DNA of 64,000 nucleotides from Clostridium sp. (GTDB lineage: Bacteria; Bacillota; Clostridia; Clostridiales; Clostridiaceae): contig NZ_JAKVOI010000001.1 of NCBI RefSeq assembly GCF_022482905.1, forward strand, positions 865,958 to 929,957, in the 5' to 3' direction. Below are positions 53,335 to 60,819 of the stretch, in pieces. The translations under genes were made by a program, and so were the position numbers. The notes beneath the pieces are model-generated. The model was not told the DNA's origin. It did not search any database and saw only the letters and a list, made by a program, of their open reading frames with translations. Each line of letters starts with the position of its first letter. Position 1 is the stretch's first letter.

Positions 53335-55536
53335 ATGAGGAAAGAAAGACCTTTGCTAAAGTGCAGTATAGTACATAGTATCAGGGGAAGGATTAGAATA
53401 CGATGCAGGGCAGTGAAATATCTTTCGAAATACAGAAAGGACATAGAGAAAAATATTAGAAATGTTTCTTATATAAACAGGGCAAATGTTGAAGTTATAA
53501 CTTCAGGAGTTCTTGTATACTATGATTTTGAGGTTGTAGATGCAGATGAAGTCAGAGAAATTATTGAATCCATTATCGCAGATTATTCCATACCAGCCTA
53601 TCAGAAAGAAAAAAAAGAAAGAAGTAAAATGATTGTAGAGGAAAGAAGGCTGGATAATGAAAACAGTGATGAACTGCTAAAGCGACTTGCTGTAACTATA
53701 GGTGGACTTGCAACCCACAGGCTTACGGGTGACATTGCACTTATTTCCGGCATAGGATTTTTGTCGCGGTTTACGAATGTATCCTCTATTTTAAGCTTGG
53801 TTTTATCAAGACCCATTATAAAAAGTGGTATAAAATCCATAGTTAAAGCAAAAAGGCCGAATGCAGATACTCTTACAGCTACCTCCATAATTGTGGCGTT
53901 AATGACGGGAAGAGGGTTTTCCGCACTGACAACCATACTTTTATCTGACATTGCAGAATATCTGACAGTTTGTACCATGAATAAAACAAAGAAGGCAGTA
54001 AAAGATATGCTGGATACAGGTGAAAAGAACGTATGGAAAAGAGAACCGTCCGGCAATTTTGTAAACATACCTTCTTCGAAAATTGAAACAGGAGATATAA
54101 TTTTGCATCAGAGCGGTGATAAAGTAAGTATAGATGGTACTATCGTAAAGGGATCTGCCGTGATTGACCAGTCAATGATTACAGGTGAGTTCATGCCGGA
54201 GAGTAAAGACGTTGGCAATAGTGTATTTGCAGGCACAATAATAAAATCTGGAAGTATACTTGTAAGGGCTGAAAAAATCGGAAGCAATACTACTGTTTCG
54301 AAAATTATAAATATGGTAGATGATGCAGCCAATAACAAAGCGCAAATTCAAATATATGCAGATAAATTTTCCGCACAACTTATACCTTTGAATTTCATCC
54401 TGGCTGGAATTGTATACATGTCTACAAAGGACATAACTAGGGCACTTAATATGCTTATAATAGATTATTCCTGTGGTGTAAGACTGTCTACAGCAACTGC
54501 ATTGTCAGCTGTCATACACACCTCGGCAAAAAACGGTGTACTGCTTAAAGGTGGAAATATAGTTGAAACCATGTCTGAAGCTGACACTATAATTCTTGAC
54601 AAGACAGGTACGATGACCGAGGGAAAACCGAAACTTGTGAGCATAATTGCAAATGGTGATCTGTCCAAGAAGGAACTTGTTGAATTTGCAGGGGCAGCCG
54701 AGGAAACTTCTATACATCCTCTTGCACATCCTATTCTGGAAAAAATCAAGAAATCCGGCTGGACTATTCCAGAGCATACCGAGCCAGTTGTCCATATTTC
54801 AAGAGGCATAGAAACGAGGGTAGATGGAAAAGTAATAAGAGTTGGAAATGCAAAATTTATGAATGAAAATAATATTGATTTAGGAAATATTGAAAATGAG
54901 GCAAACCGACTGGTGGATAGAGGAGAAAATGTGCTGTTTGTATCAAGAGATGATAATATAATCGGGATACTTGGAGTACACGATACTGTAAGGGGAAATA
55001 TGAAAAAAGCAATAAACAGGCTTAGATATCTTGGGTTTGATGATGTGAAACTGCTTACGGGAGATCTGAATTATCAGGCTGAAGCCGTTGCAAGTAGAAT
55101 GGCCATGGATGGTTATGAATCAGAACTTCTTCCAGAGGACAAGGCAAGATATATATTGAACTGCCAGAGTGGTGGTTCTAAAGTGATAATGGTGGGTGAT
55201 GGAATAAACGATGCACCTGCACTGGCATTTGCAGATATAGGTATGTCCATTGGAAGCACCAAGACAGATATTGCAATGGAGGCTTCAGATGTTACGATAA
55301 CAAGTGACAACCCGCTTTTGATTCCATCGACTGTAGTTATTTCGAGAAGGGCAATGTCAATAATAAAGCAAAATTTTGCAACTACCATTGGCGTGAATAC
55401 AGTAGGGCTATTTCTTGGAGCAATAGGTGTACTCCCTGTATTCTGGGGAGCAGTACTGCATAACCTTACAACAATACTTGTGGTTATGAATTCCGGAAGG
55501 CTTTTATTCTATGATTTTGAAGGAGGTAGAAGGTAA
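53335..55536 (+). CDS. P1B-type heavy-metal ATPase with HMA_2 domain and SCG metal-site motif
   Basis: A 733-residue P-type ATPase. N-terminal HMA_2-like domain (about 8-90; HSIRGRIRIRC), membrane helices (about 115-210), actuator domain with TGE at 283-285, membrane pair with DYSCGVRLS (Asp377-Cys380) instead of the usual CPC, phosphorylation site DKTGT (Asp422), HP motif HPLAHP (His461) and GDGINDAPA (near 621). DYSCG-type sites occur in the CtpC-like branch, linked in mycobacteria to manganese or zinc export; the ion here is uncertain. It lies among three separate HMA_2-like genes and a small anchored acidic protein, and downstream of heme genes. Confidence 0.9.
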   Translation: MRKERPLLKCSIVHSIRGRIRIRCRAVKYLSKYRKDIEKNIRNVSYINRANVEVITSGVLVYYDFEVVDADEVREIIESIIADYSIPAYQKEKKERSKMIVEERRLDNENSDELLKRLAVTIGGLATHRLTGDIALISGIGFLSRFTNVSSILSLVLSRPIIKSGIKSIVKAKRPNADTLTATSIIVALMTGRGFSALTTILLSDIAEYLTVCTMNKTKKAVKDMLDTGEKNVWKREPSGNFVNIPSSKIETGDIILHQSGDKVSIDGTIVKGSAVIDQSMITGEFMPESKDVGNSVFAGTIIKSGSILVRAEKIGSNTTVSKIINMVDDAANNKAQIQIYADKFSAQLIPLNFILAGIVYMSTKDITRALNMLIIDYSCGVRLSTATALSAVIHTSAKNGVLLKGGNIVETMSEADTIILDKTGTMTEGKPKLVSIIANGDLSKKELVEFAGAAEETSIHPLAHPILEKIKKSGWTIPEHTEPVVHISRGIETRVDGKVIRVGNAKFMNENNIDLGNIENEANRLVDRGENVLFVSRDDNIIGILGVHDTVRGNMKKAINRLRYLGFDDVKLLTGDLNYQAEAVASRMAMDGYESELLPEDKARYILNCQSGGSKVIMVGDGINDAPALAFADIGMSIGSTKTDIAMEASDVTITSDNPLLIPSTVVISRRAMSIIKQNFATTIGVNTVGLFLGAIGVLPVFWGAVLHNLTTILVVMNSGRLLFYDFEGGRR

Positions 55537-55537
55537 T

Positions 55538-56371
55538 ATGATAAACTGCAGTATAAATCTTGTACATCATCTGCCTGGACGTCTGAGGTTGAAAACTTCC
55601 AGACCTCCCATAAAAATAGAAAATATGGTGAAGGAAATTTCAAGCCATTCAGGAGTTGAAAATATAACATTTAATCCCGCTTTACGATCAATTCTGGTAT
55701 ACTATAATCCATCTGAAATCGATGCTGTTGAAATAATGTTGAGGATAGCAATATATTTTTCTGTGGAGTTTGGAATGATACCCATAAATCTGATTGTTGA
55801 AAAAAGCAAGACTGTTTTTAGCAGAATAGACAATTATACTCTGATGTCTCTGTTTCTCTCCTGGATTTCAAGGATGATAGATACAAAACCCGGGATATAC
55901 AGGATATTGAATTACAATGCAGGTTTGAGTACTTTGCTGTCTGTTGTAAAACATGCTGTAAACGAGACAAGGTCTTCCGGGACACCGCATCCGGAAGCAG
56001 TATCCATTATATATCTTCTCGGAGAATTTTCAAAAAATAACATTCTGTTGGCTTCCACTTTAACCTGGATAGCTACTTTTGCAAGACATCTTGTTTCCTT
56101 TGATTCGGACAATGTAACCATTCAGGCATTCAAAGTTTCAGGCGGCAGGGAAAATGAAAGTTATTATGATGTGGCAGTAAAGGAATTTAATCCGTTGGGT
56201 GGAGGTTATACTTCCATTGAATTTTTAGAGGACATAATAAGGCATGTTTTAGGTGTAGTAGGCCACAATAGATCATCCATGATGAACAGAATAAAAAATA
56301 TCTCATTAAAACATGGTGATATATTGGAAGGATTGAAATACAAAGAAGAAATGATATTTTTAAGATTATAG
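55538..56371 (+). CDS. HMA_2-like domain protein with helical C-terminal region
   Basis: A 277-residue protein: HMA_2-like domain (about 1-85; NLVHHLPGRLRLKTSRPP and NPALRSILVYYNP), then a region of unknown function with moderately hydrophobic helices (about 100-205) and a C-terminal part (about 206-277) I do not recognise. The fourth and last HMA_2 module in the operon. ATG 55538 is 10 nt after AAGGAGGT and 1 nt after the ATPase stop, so expression should follow the ATPase closely. Confidence 0.65.
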   Translation: MINCSINLVHHLPGRLRLKTSRPPIKIENMVKEISSHSGVENITFNPALRSILVYYNPSEIDAVEIMLRIAIYFSVEFGMIPINLIVEKSKTVFSRIDNYTLMSLFLSWISRMIDTKPGIYRILNYNAGLSTLLSVVKHAVNETRSSGTPHPEAVSIIYLLGEFSKNNILLASTLTWIATFARHLVSFDSDNVTIQAFKVSGGRENESYYDVAVKEFNPLGGGYTSIEFLEDIIRHVLGVVGHNRSSMMNRIKNISLKHGDILEGLKYKEEMIFLRL

Positions 56372-56384
56372 GGAGGAATTTAAA

Positions 56385-56690
56385 ATGATAATTACAAAAG
56401 AACATCTGGTTGGATTTGCTGCAGGTGTTGGAGTATCTGCTGCGACATATTATGTGTACAAGAAAAATCAGGTAAAGGTAGATGATTTTATTGAAAAGCA
56501 CAAGATAGCAGTGGACAGTCATTCGGACAGGCCTTATGAAGAATTGAACCTTGAAGAATTGATGTTTGAGAAAGAAAGGATAGAGGATTTAATTGCTGAA
56601 AAGGAAATGGTGGTAAAAGAGCAGGTTGTCAAGCCAAAGGAAAATGATGAAAAAGTGGATTCACCTGATGAAACTTCACAGGAAGTTTGA
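56385..56690 (+). CDS. Small membrane-anchored acidic protein, PacL/DUF6110-like in layout
   Basis: A 101-residue protein with one N-terminal glycine-rich membrane helix (about 6-25; GFAAGVGVSAATYYVYK) and a cytosolic acidic helical tail (EELNLEELMFEKERIEDLIAEKE, quoted in part as EELNLEELMFEKERIEDL, about 52-69). Small single-helix proteins with acidic tails accompany CtpC-like ATPases (PacL proteins in mycobacteria). Similarity here is in layout and position, not proven homology. It ends the operon 14 bp after the third HMA_2 gene. Confidence 0.65.
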   Translation: MIITKEHLVGFAAGVGVSAATYYVYKKNQVKVDDFIEKHKIAVDSHSDRPYEELNLEELMFEKERIEDLIAEKEMVVKEQVVKPKENDEKVDSPDETSQEV

Positions 56691-56725
56691 TATTAAATAC
56701 CCAAAACTTTTATAAATAAAAGTCG

Positions 56726-56763
56726 ACAGCTATTCAGAAGTTATTTTTCTTCTTGATAGCTGT
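56726..56763. terminator. Hairpin between the ATPase operon and the YnfA gene
   Basis: ACAGCTATTCAGAAG and CTTCTTGATAGCTGT pair over 13 of 15 positions with an 8-nt loop containing T5. No T run follows on the + strand, so termination efficiency is uncertain. Confidence 0.5.
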
Positions 56764-56812
56764 ACTGCTAAAATCGATGGCTGTGACAATGAAAATATGA
56801 GGAGAATTGTCA

Positions 56813-57148
56813 TTGGAAATACTTAAATCAATATTTTATTTTATACTAGCAGGGATATTTGAAATAGGCGGAGGTTACCTTGTATGGTTATGGCTGAGGG
56901 ATGGCAGAAGTATATTGTTTGGTTTGGCAGGAGCCACAAGTTTAATAATATATGGAATAATACCAACGTTACAGCCTCCAGGCTTCAATTTTGGCAGGGT
57001 ATATGCAGCTTATGGAGGTATTTTTATTGTCCTCTCAATTTTGTGGGGATGGAAAATAGATAATGTAATGCCAGACAGGTTTGATTTGATCGGGGGAGCA
57101 ATTGCTTTAATTGGCGTATTGGTAATTATGTATGCTCCGAGAGGATAA
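56813..57148 (+). CDS. YnfA-family (UPF0060) small membrane protein
   Basis: A 111-residue protein with four membrane helices and the YnfA signatures [19 protein letters not shown] (about 12-30), YGIIPTLQP (about 48-56), [17 protein letters not shown] (in part) and [15 protein letters not shown] (about 86-100). YnfA is an SMR-like multidrug transporter relative. The start is TTG 56813, 8 nt after GAGGAG, which matches the family length; a TTG two codons earlier is too near the site. Confidence 0.87.
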   Translation: MEILKSIFYFILAGIFEIGGGYLVWLWLRDGRSILFGLAGATSLIIYGIIPTLQPPGFNFGRVYAAYGGIFIVLSILWGWKIDNVMPDRFDLIGGAIALIGVLVIMYAPRG

Positions 57149-57165
57149 AATTTATTGGCATTTTT

Positions 57166-57198
57166 AAGAGCTTTGGAGAAATCCACAGTTCTTTTTTT
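57166..57198 (+). terminator. Terminator after the YnfA gene
   Basis: AAGAGCTTTGGA and TCCACAGTTCTT pair (one mismatch, one G-U) around GAAA, followed by a T7 run. Confidence 0.75.
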
Positions 57199-57255
57199 AT
57201 TTTAAAATAATTAACCAGGATACCTGATATGGAAAATGTTATCGGTATTGATTGA

Positions 57256-57360
57256 GATAAAGAACAATATACCGGCTATTTAACTAAATTAATTAGTGGG
57301 GCAGACAGATATGCTGCAACAAAGCTGGGTACAGACTTTATTGAAAATGGAGGTAAATAA
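57256..57360 (+). pseudogene. Fragment of a CWB2-type cell-wall-binding repeat
   Basis: An open stretch without a start codon reads DKEQYTGYLTKLISGADRYA, then ATKLGTDFIENGGK and a stop. The LISGADRYATA-like phrase is the signature of CWB2 repeats, as in the large surface protein of this window. No signal peptide, start or second motif is present. Its end contains the ribosome site of the next gene. Confidence 0.5.
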
Positions 57361-57612
57361 ATGGCGAAATATAGAAAAAGATCCGTTGTAATTGAAGCTG
57401 TTCAATGGACAGGTAAAAATATAGATGAAATAGCTAAATTTATGAGTAGTAATGGGATATATTGTTATAAAAATAATAAATTAATGATTGTAACCCTGGA
57501 AGGTGTCCATGTTGCCAGTATAAATGATTATATTATAAAAGGCGTGAACGGTGAATTTTATCCATGCAAACCGGATATATTCAAGAAAACCTACGATTTT
57601 GTATCAGATTAA
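57361..57612 (+). CDS. Small phage-type protein (PGDYG-like)
   Basis: An 83-residue protein starting MAKYRKRSVVIEAVQWTG and ending IIKGVNGEFYPCKPDIFKKTY, the pattern of a small family common in prophages and phages of Firmicutes, function unknown. ATG 57361 is 8 nt after GGAGG. No other phage genes flank it, so it is either a stray prophage gene or a host-adopted copy. Neighbouring DNA is full of gene fragments. Confidence 0.75.
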   Translation: MAKYRKRSVVIEAVQWTGKNIDEIAKFMSSNGIYCYKNNKLMIVTLEGVHVASINDYIIKGVNGEFYPCKPDIFKKTYDFVSD

Positions 57613-57633
57613 AATTATGCTAGCTTAATAACG

Positions 57634-57666
57634 TTAATCCTGGGTCATTGATTTGATCCAGGGTTT
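57634..57666 (+). repeat. Inverted flanking repeat, left copy
   Basis: About 33 bp around CCTGGGTCATTGATTTG. A similar sequence is found in inverted orientation at 58128-58160 (CCTGGGTTCATTAATTTG on the - strand), so the two copies flank the MarR remnant. This copy can also fold as a hairpin (CCTGGGTCA/TGATCCAGG) and may act as a terminator for the gene before it. Confidence 0.45.
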
Positions 57667-58117
57667 ATCTTTATGTAATTATGCACTGTATAGTTTAGAT
57701 GTCTATGTTGACTTTTCGATTGAATTAATCTATACTAAATCAGATGCTTTTGGCATGACTAAGGGCGGGGTAAGTAAAATGATCAAACGGTTGCAAGTTA
57801 AAAATGCTATTGTACCGTTTAAAAAGCCAGACAATAACAAGAATATTTATTTTGAACTAACTGAGAAGGGCAAAAAAATATCTAAAAGGCATCAGGAAAT
57901 TCATAAAAAATGGAAAAATCGAGACTCTGAAATACTTGCAAAATTAAAAGATAAAGAAATCCGTCTCGGTAAAATAAAAAGTGGAATCAGAACAAATTTA
58001 TATTATTTAGCAAACTCATCGAAAGGCATTGAGTGTAAAGCCTGTGGGTCTAAGGCACCATCAGCTTCAGCAGACCAGACCAAGCAGCACGACAACTCCG
58101 ACAAGCCAGCTCAATAG
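57653..58117 (+). pseudogene. MarR-family regulator lacking its N-terminal half
   Basis: Up to 154 codons. From about codon 33 the product reads as the second half of a MarR winged helix (FGMTKGGVSKMIKRL recognition helix; NIYFELTEKGKKI wing) with a helical tail and a polar C-terminus. The first 30 codons do not resemble the MarR dimerisation helix or first HTH helix, and the apparent TTG start lies inside a hairpin without a ribosome site. ATG 57755 would give only the wing and tail. It is best read as a truncated relic, flanked by similar inverted sequences. Confidence 0.6.
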
Positions 58118-58127
58118 AAACAATTTT

Positions 58128-58160
58128 AACCCCAGGCCAAATTAATGAACCCAGGGCTTA
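58128..58160 (-). repeat. Inverted flanking repeat, right copy
   Basis: Reverse complement resembles 57634-57666 at roughly four of five positions over 33 bp (shared CCTGGGT-CATT-ATTTG--CC-GGG). It lies just after the MarR remnant. A decayed element's terminal repeats are one explanation. Confidence 0.4.
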
Positions 58161-58202
58161 TAAAAATTTATTTTAAATAATAGGTGGATTTTATTTTTAT
58201 AA

Positions 58203-59498
58203 TTATTCTTTAGGTAATTTTTTAACCAATATCTTGTTTATCCTTTTACTGTTACATTTTAATATAATAAAATTATAGTTATTATAAATGATATTATCGT
58301 TTGTTTTTGGATATGATTTTAATTGTGAATAAATCCATCCACCAATAGTATCAATGTTTTCAACTTCAATATCTAGATTTAACAGTTCGTTTACATCTTC
58401 TATAGGAACTTTTCCATTAATAATATAGTTATTATCTTTAGTCCTATTTATTTCATTTTCATCTTTATCAAATTCATCTTGTATTTCACCAACAATTTCT
58501 TCCAGTACATCCTCAATAGTTACTAATCCAGATGTACCTCCAAATTCATCAATAACTATAGCCATTTGTGATTTTTCACTTTTAAATATTTTTAATAAAT
58601 TACCTATTGACATGAATTCCGGGATGAATTTAACTTCTCGAATAATATTTTCAATATTTTTATCATTACCTTCAATCTTCTGCCTGTATAAATCTTTAAT
58701 ATGTATAAAGCCAACAATATTATCTTTATTGCCTTTACATACTGGATATCTAGTTAGATGTTTTTTTAAAGTAAATGATATAATATCATCAAATGAATCT
58801 TCTATAAATATACATACCATGTCAGTACGAGGCATCATTATTTCTTTTACATCCTTATCTGAAAAGTCAAATATATTATCAACAAATGTTAACTCGGTTT
58901 TATCGATTAAACCTTGTCTGTAACTGTCTTTAGCTAGTAGTTTTATTTCCTCATCAGTATGAGCTGCATCATGCTCGTCATTCTGTGAAATCCCAAATAT
59001 TTTCAAGACCAAATTGGTACTATGGTTAAAAATCCACATTATAGGATATGTTAGCTTATAAAACATTATAAGAGGGAATGCTGTATACATAGCTATTTTT
59101 TCTGCATTTATAATTGCTAATGATTTAGGTACTAGTTCACCAAGCACAATATGAAATGCTGTTATAATTGAAAATCCTAGAATGAATGAAATAGAGTATA
59201 TAGCACTTTCTGGCATATTAAATAAATTAAATATTGGTATTAAAATATGTGAGACAGTAGGTTCTCCAATCCATCCCAAGCCTAAGGAGGCTAAAGTTAT
59301 TCCCAGCTGACATGCAGATAAATATAAATTTAGATTTTTGATAACTACTAGAATATACTTGGCATTTTTGTTTCCTTCAAGGGCTAATGTTTCTATTCTA
59401 GATTTTCTAACCTTTACCATGACAAATTCTGTAGCCACAAAGAAAGCATTCATAAAAATCAGTAAAAATACAATAATAGTATTTATTAAAATAGTCAT
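58203..59498 (-). CDS. CorC/HlyC (CNNM) family transporter-like membrane protein
   Basis: A 431-residue protein with an N-terminal CNNM/DUF21 membrane domain (about 1-190; four helices; FFVATEFVMVKVRKSRIE and GLGWIGEPTVSHIL), a CBS pair (about 210-325; MMPRTDMVCIFIEDSF, HLTRYPVCKGNKDNIVGFIHIKDL in part) and a C-terminal CorC_HlyC domain (about 345-425). Family members such as Bacillus MpfA export Mg2+; bacterial CorC acts with Mg2+ efflux. Its ATG overlaps the stop of a 53-codon ORF that has a much stronger ribosome site, so translation is probably coupled to that leader. Confidence 0.9.
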   Translation of the reverse strand: MTILINTIIVFLLIFMNAFFVATEFVMVKVRKSRIETLALEGNKNAKYILVVIKNLNLYLSACQLGITLASLGLGWIGEPTVSHILIPIFNLFNMPESAIYSISFILGFSIITAFHIVLGELVPKSLAIINAEKIAMYTAFPLIMFYKLTYPIMWIFNHSTNLVLKIFGISQNDEHDAAHTDEEIKLLAKDSYRQGLIDKTELTFVDNIFDFSDKDVKEIMMPRTDMVCIFIEDSFDDIISFTLKKHLTRYPVCKGNKDNIVGFIHIKDLYRQKIEGNDKNIENIIREVKFIPEFMSIGNLLKIFKSEKSQMAIVIDEFGGTSGLVTIEDVLEEIVGEIQDEFDKDENEINRTKDNNYIINGKVPIEDVNELLNLDIEVENIDTIGGWIYSQLKSYPKTNDNIIYNNYNFIILKCNSKRINKILVKKLPKE

Positions 59499-59656
59499 AT
59501 ATTCTTACCCCATTTTGATGTCACTGTATTTATTTTTTTATGTGGCAAAGATGATTTTGAAAATATAAGAAAATTATTTATATATGACCCAATATAACTT
59601 AAGACATTTTGTGATCTTGTAATATTGGTATGCGCCGGGTCGGGCTCTGATTGCAT
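59495..59656 (-). CDS. 53-residue leader ORF with MgtL-like EPDP start, coupled to corC-like gene
   Basis: On the - strand a perfect AAGGAGG lies 8 nt before ATG 59656. The product begins MQSEPDPAHTNITRSQNV, has 53 residues and no recognised domain, and its TGA overlaps the ATG of the CorC-type gene (ATGA). The Glu-Pro-Asp-Pro run near the start is the element of the Salmonella/E. coli MgtL leader peptide (MEPDPTPLP) that destabilises translating ribosomes when Mg2+ is low. Its codons (GAG CCC GAC CCG GCG) are strikingly GC-rich for this DNA. I infer a Mg2+-responsive leader; a simple small protein is the alternative. Confidence 0.65.
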   Translation of the reverse strand: MQSEPDPAHTNITRSQNVLSYIGSYINNFLIFSKSSLPHKKINTVTSKWGKNI

Positions 59657-59755
59657 TAAATATTCCTCCTTAAAATATAAAATTTTTTTATTTATAATAT
59701 AAATATATTATCATATGATTAAAATTTTTACCATAAGAAGATGAAATAATATGAA

Positions 59756-59855
59756 ATACGTGAAGAGGCAAGGTGTGATATATTCTGGTATATTGAAATA
59801 TACTACAATCAACCGGAGAAGGAATCAGACAATTGGCTATAAGATACCATCTTAG
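59756..59855 (+). pseudogene. C-terminal scrap of an IS3-family transposase (OrfB)
   Basis: Reading from 59756 gives IREEARCDIFWYIEIYYN; after one extra base at 59810 it continues NRRRNQTIGYKIPS and stops. The phrase (A-R--IF-YIE-(F/Y)YN--RRH-T-GYK-P) is the conserved C-terminal end of IS3-type integrase-fold transposases. Everything else is lost and a frameshift is present. Confidence 0.6.
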
Positions 59856-59966
59856 TTAAGAAAAGAGCTTAATATATTTAAACAATGTATACAACTATAA
59901 ATGTTTATCCATTAGTTGGAAATATTTTTATTTGGGTTATGCTAAAATTGTGAAGATTTAATATGC

Positions 59967-59995
59967 TTGACATTAAGTAGATTAAATGTTATACT
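59967..59995 (+). promoter_or_regulatory. Consensus promoter of a structured leader or small RNA
   Basis: TTGACA (59967-59972), 17-bp spacer, TATACT (59990-59995). The DNA between the IS3 scrap and this promoter holds nothing else I recognise. Confidence 0.75.
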
Positions 59996-60001
59996 TAATA
60001 A

Positions 60002-60170
60002 GCTACATAAAGCTAGTTACTCAGATAATCATGCAGAATGAGAGTTTTCTGCATAGTAAAGGTGAAATTATGAATATGGTTTTATGCCTGTAGTTGTAGG
60101 ACATGTAAAATATAAATACAACAGCCAATAAATTTTTAGATATCTATTGATTTAGGTATCTTATTTTTTA
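60002..60170 (+). ncRNA. Unidentified structured leader/small RNA with terminator
   Basis: From the expected start near 60002 a transcript of about 165 nt would contain a hairpin GCAGAA/TTTCTGC (about 60034-60053), an unpaired region with AAAGGTGAAATTATGAATATGG, and end at a terminator (AGATATCTA 60138-60146, TAGGTATCT 60153-60161, then TATTTTTT). It precedes a 40-codon ORF by 60 bp. It matches no riboswitch class I can recall; it could be a regulatory leader of that ORF or a free sRNA. Confidence 0.45.
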
Positions 60171-60230
60171 TATAAAAATAAATTTTATGGACTAATGCAT
60201 CCTTGTTAGTTTTGATAAGAGGTGATTTGT

Positions 60231-60353
60231 TTGGGACGTAAAGGTAATAAAGGTAGAAAGAAAGAATTGACTGATTTCAGCTATTTACTTGATAAAGATG
60301 AAGGAAAGAATGACAGCAGTGAAATAAAGGAAAATGATAAGAAAGAGAAATAA
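60231..60353 (+). CDS. Small charged protein, 40 residues
   Basis: TTG 60231, about 7 nt after AGAGGTGAT, opens 40 codons: LGRKGNKGRKKELTDFSYLL followed by a mostly charged tail (DKDEGKNDSSEIKENDKKEK). The N-terminus is strongly basic and the C-terminus mixed-charged, with no hydrophobic segment. I do not recognise the family. It lies after the structured leader and before a terminator, which supports expression as its own unit. Confidence 0.5.
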   Translation: MGRKGNKGRKKELTDFSYLLDKDEGKNDSSEIKENDKKEK

Positions 60354-60393
60354 TTAAAAAAATAGATCTTATTAGGATTTGTAACTTCAAAGC

Positions 60394-60425
60394 AGGCATC
60401 CATTATTTGGGATGCTTATTTTGTT
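60394..60425 (+). terminator. Terminator after the 40-residue ORF
   Basis: AGGCATCC (60394-60401) and GGATGCTT (60410-60417) pair over 8 positions with an 8-nt loop, followed by ATTTTGTTTTT. Confidence 0.75.
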
Positions 60426-60437
60426 TTTACGAAAGGT

Positions 60438-60803
60438 ATGGAAAATGGAAAAAATGCAGTTGAAATACTTTCCGATTTTTTACAACAGCAAAAAAGTGAA
60501 TTACTAAATATTAAGACTACAATTAGAACAGCTGTATATGAGTTTTTTTTATTTCATAAAAACGATGTTTTGGATGATATATTAAAGCAAAATTACACTG
60601 AAACAGTATCTGTCATTTCTCAAATTCTTAATTATGGGATTTCCAGGAATGAGATTACCAGGTTAACTTCCAATGATGTAGAAAAATTTGCAAATCATAT
60701 TATTGCTTTATTGGAGGGGTTGAGCATATTGACTTTGAGCAAGCAAATATCATCTAAGTTAATAGATGAGCAGTTGGATATAATTATAAAGGATTTAATA
60801 TAA
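60438..60803 (+). pseudogene. TetR-family regulator lacking its DNA-binding domain
   Basis: A 121-codon ORF whose product is all-helical and resembles the ligand-binding half of TetR proteins (LSDFLQQQKSELLNIKTTIRTAVYEFF in part; ANHIIALLEGLSILTLSKQ near 88-106; closing LDIIIKDLI). No HTH precedes it: the DNA upstream is a terminator. It has a weak ribosome site (GAAAGGT) and lies 16 bp before an interrupted reductase gene. A working HTH-less protein is possible but decay is more likely in this surrounding. Confidence 0.6.
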
Positions 60804-60819
60804 CTTAAGGGGATAACTT

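Noticed and set aside
56726..56763. Guanidine-type (mini-ykkC) riboswitch before the YnfA/SMR-like gene
   Set aside because: A hairpin is present but the two ACGR loop motifs required for that class are missing.
57361..57612. Prophage region
   Set aside because: Only one small phage-type gene is seen; no integrase, structural, lysis or replication genes surround it.
59628..59656. GC-rich sequence ending in ...CATACCA on the - strand, tRNA 3'-end-like
   Set aside because: No acceptor, D, anticodon or T arm can be built around it; the bases are explained by the EPDPAHT codons of the leader ORF.
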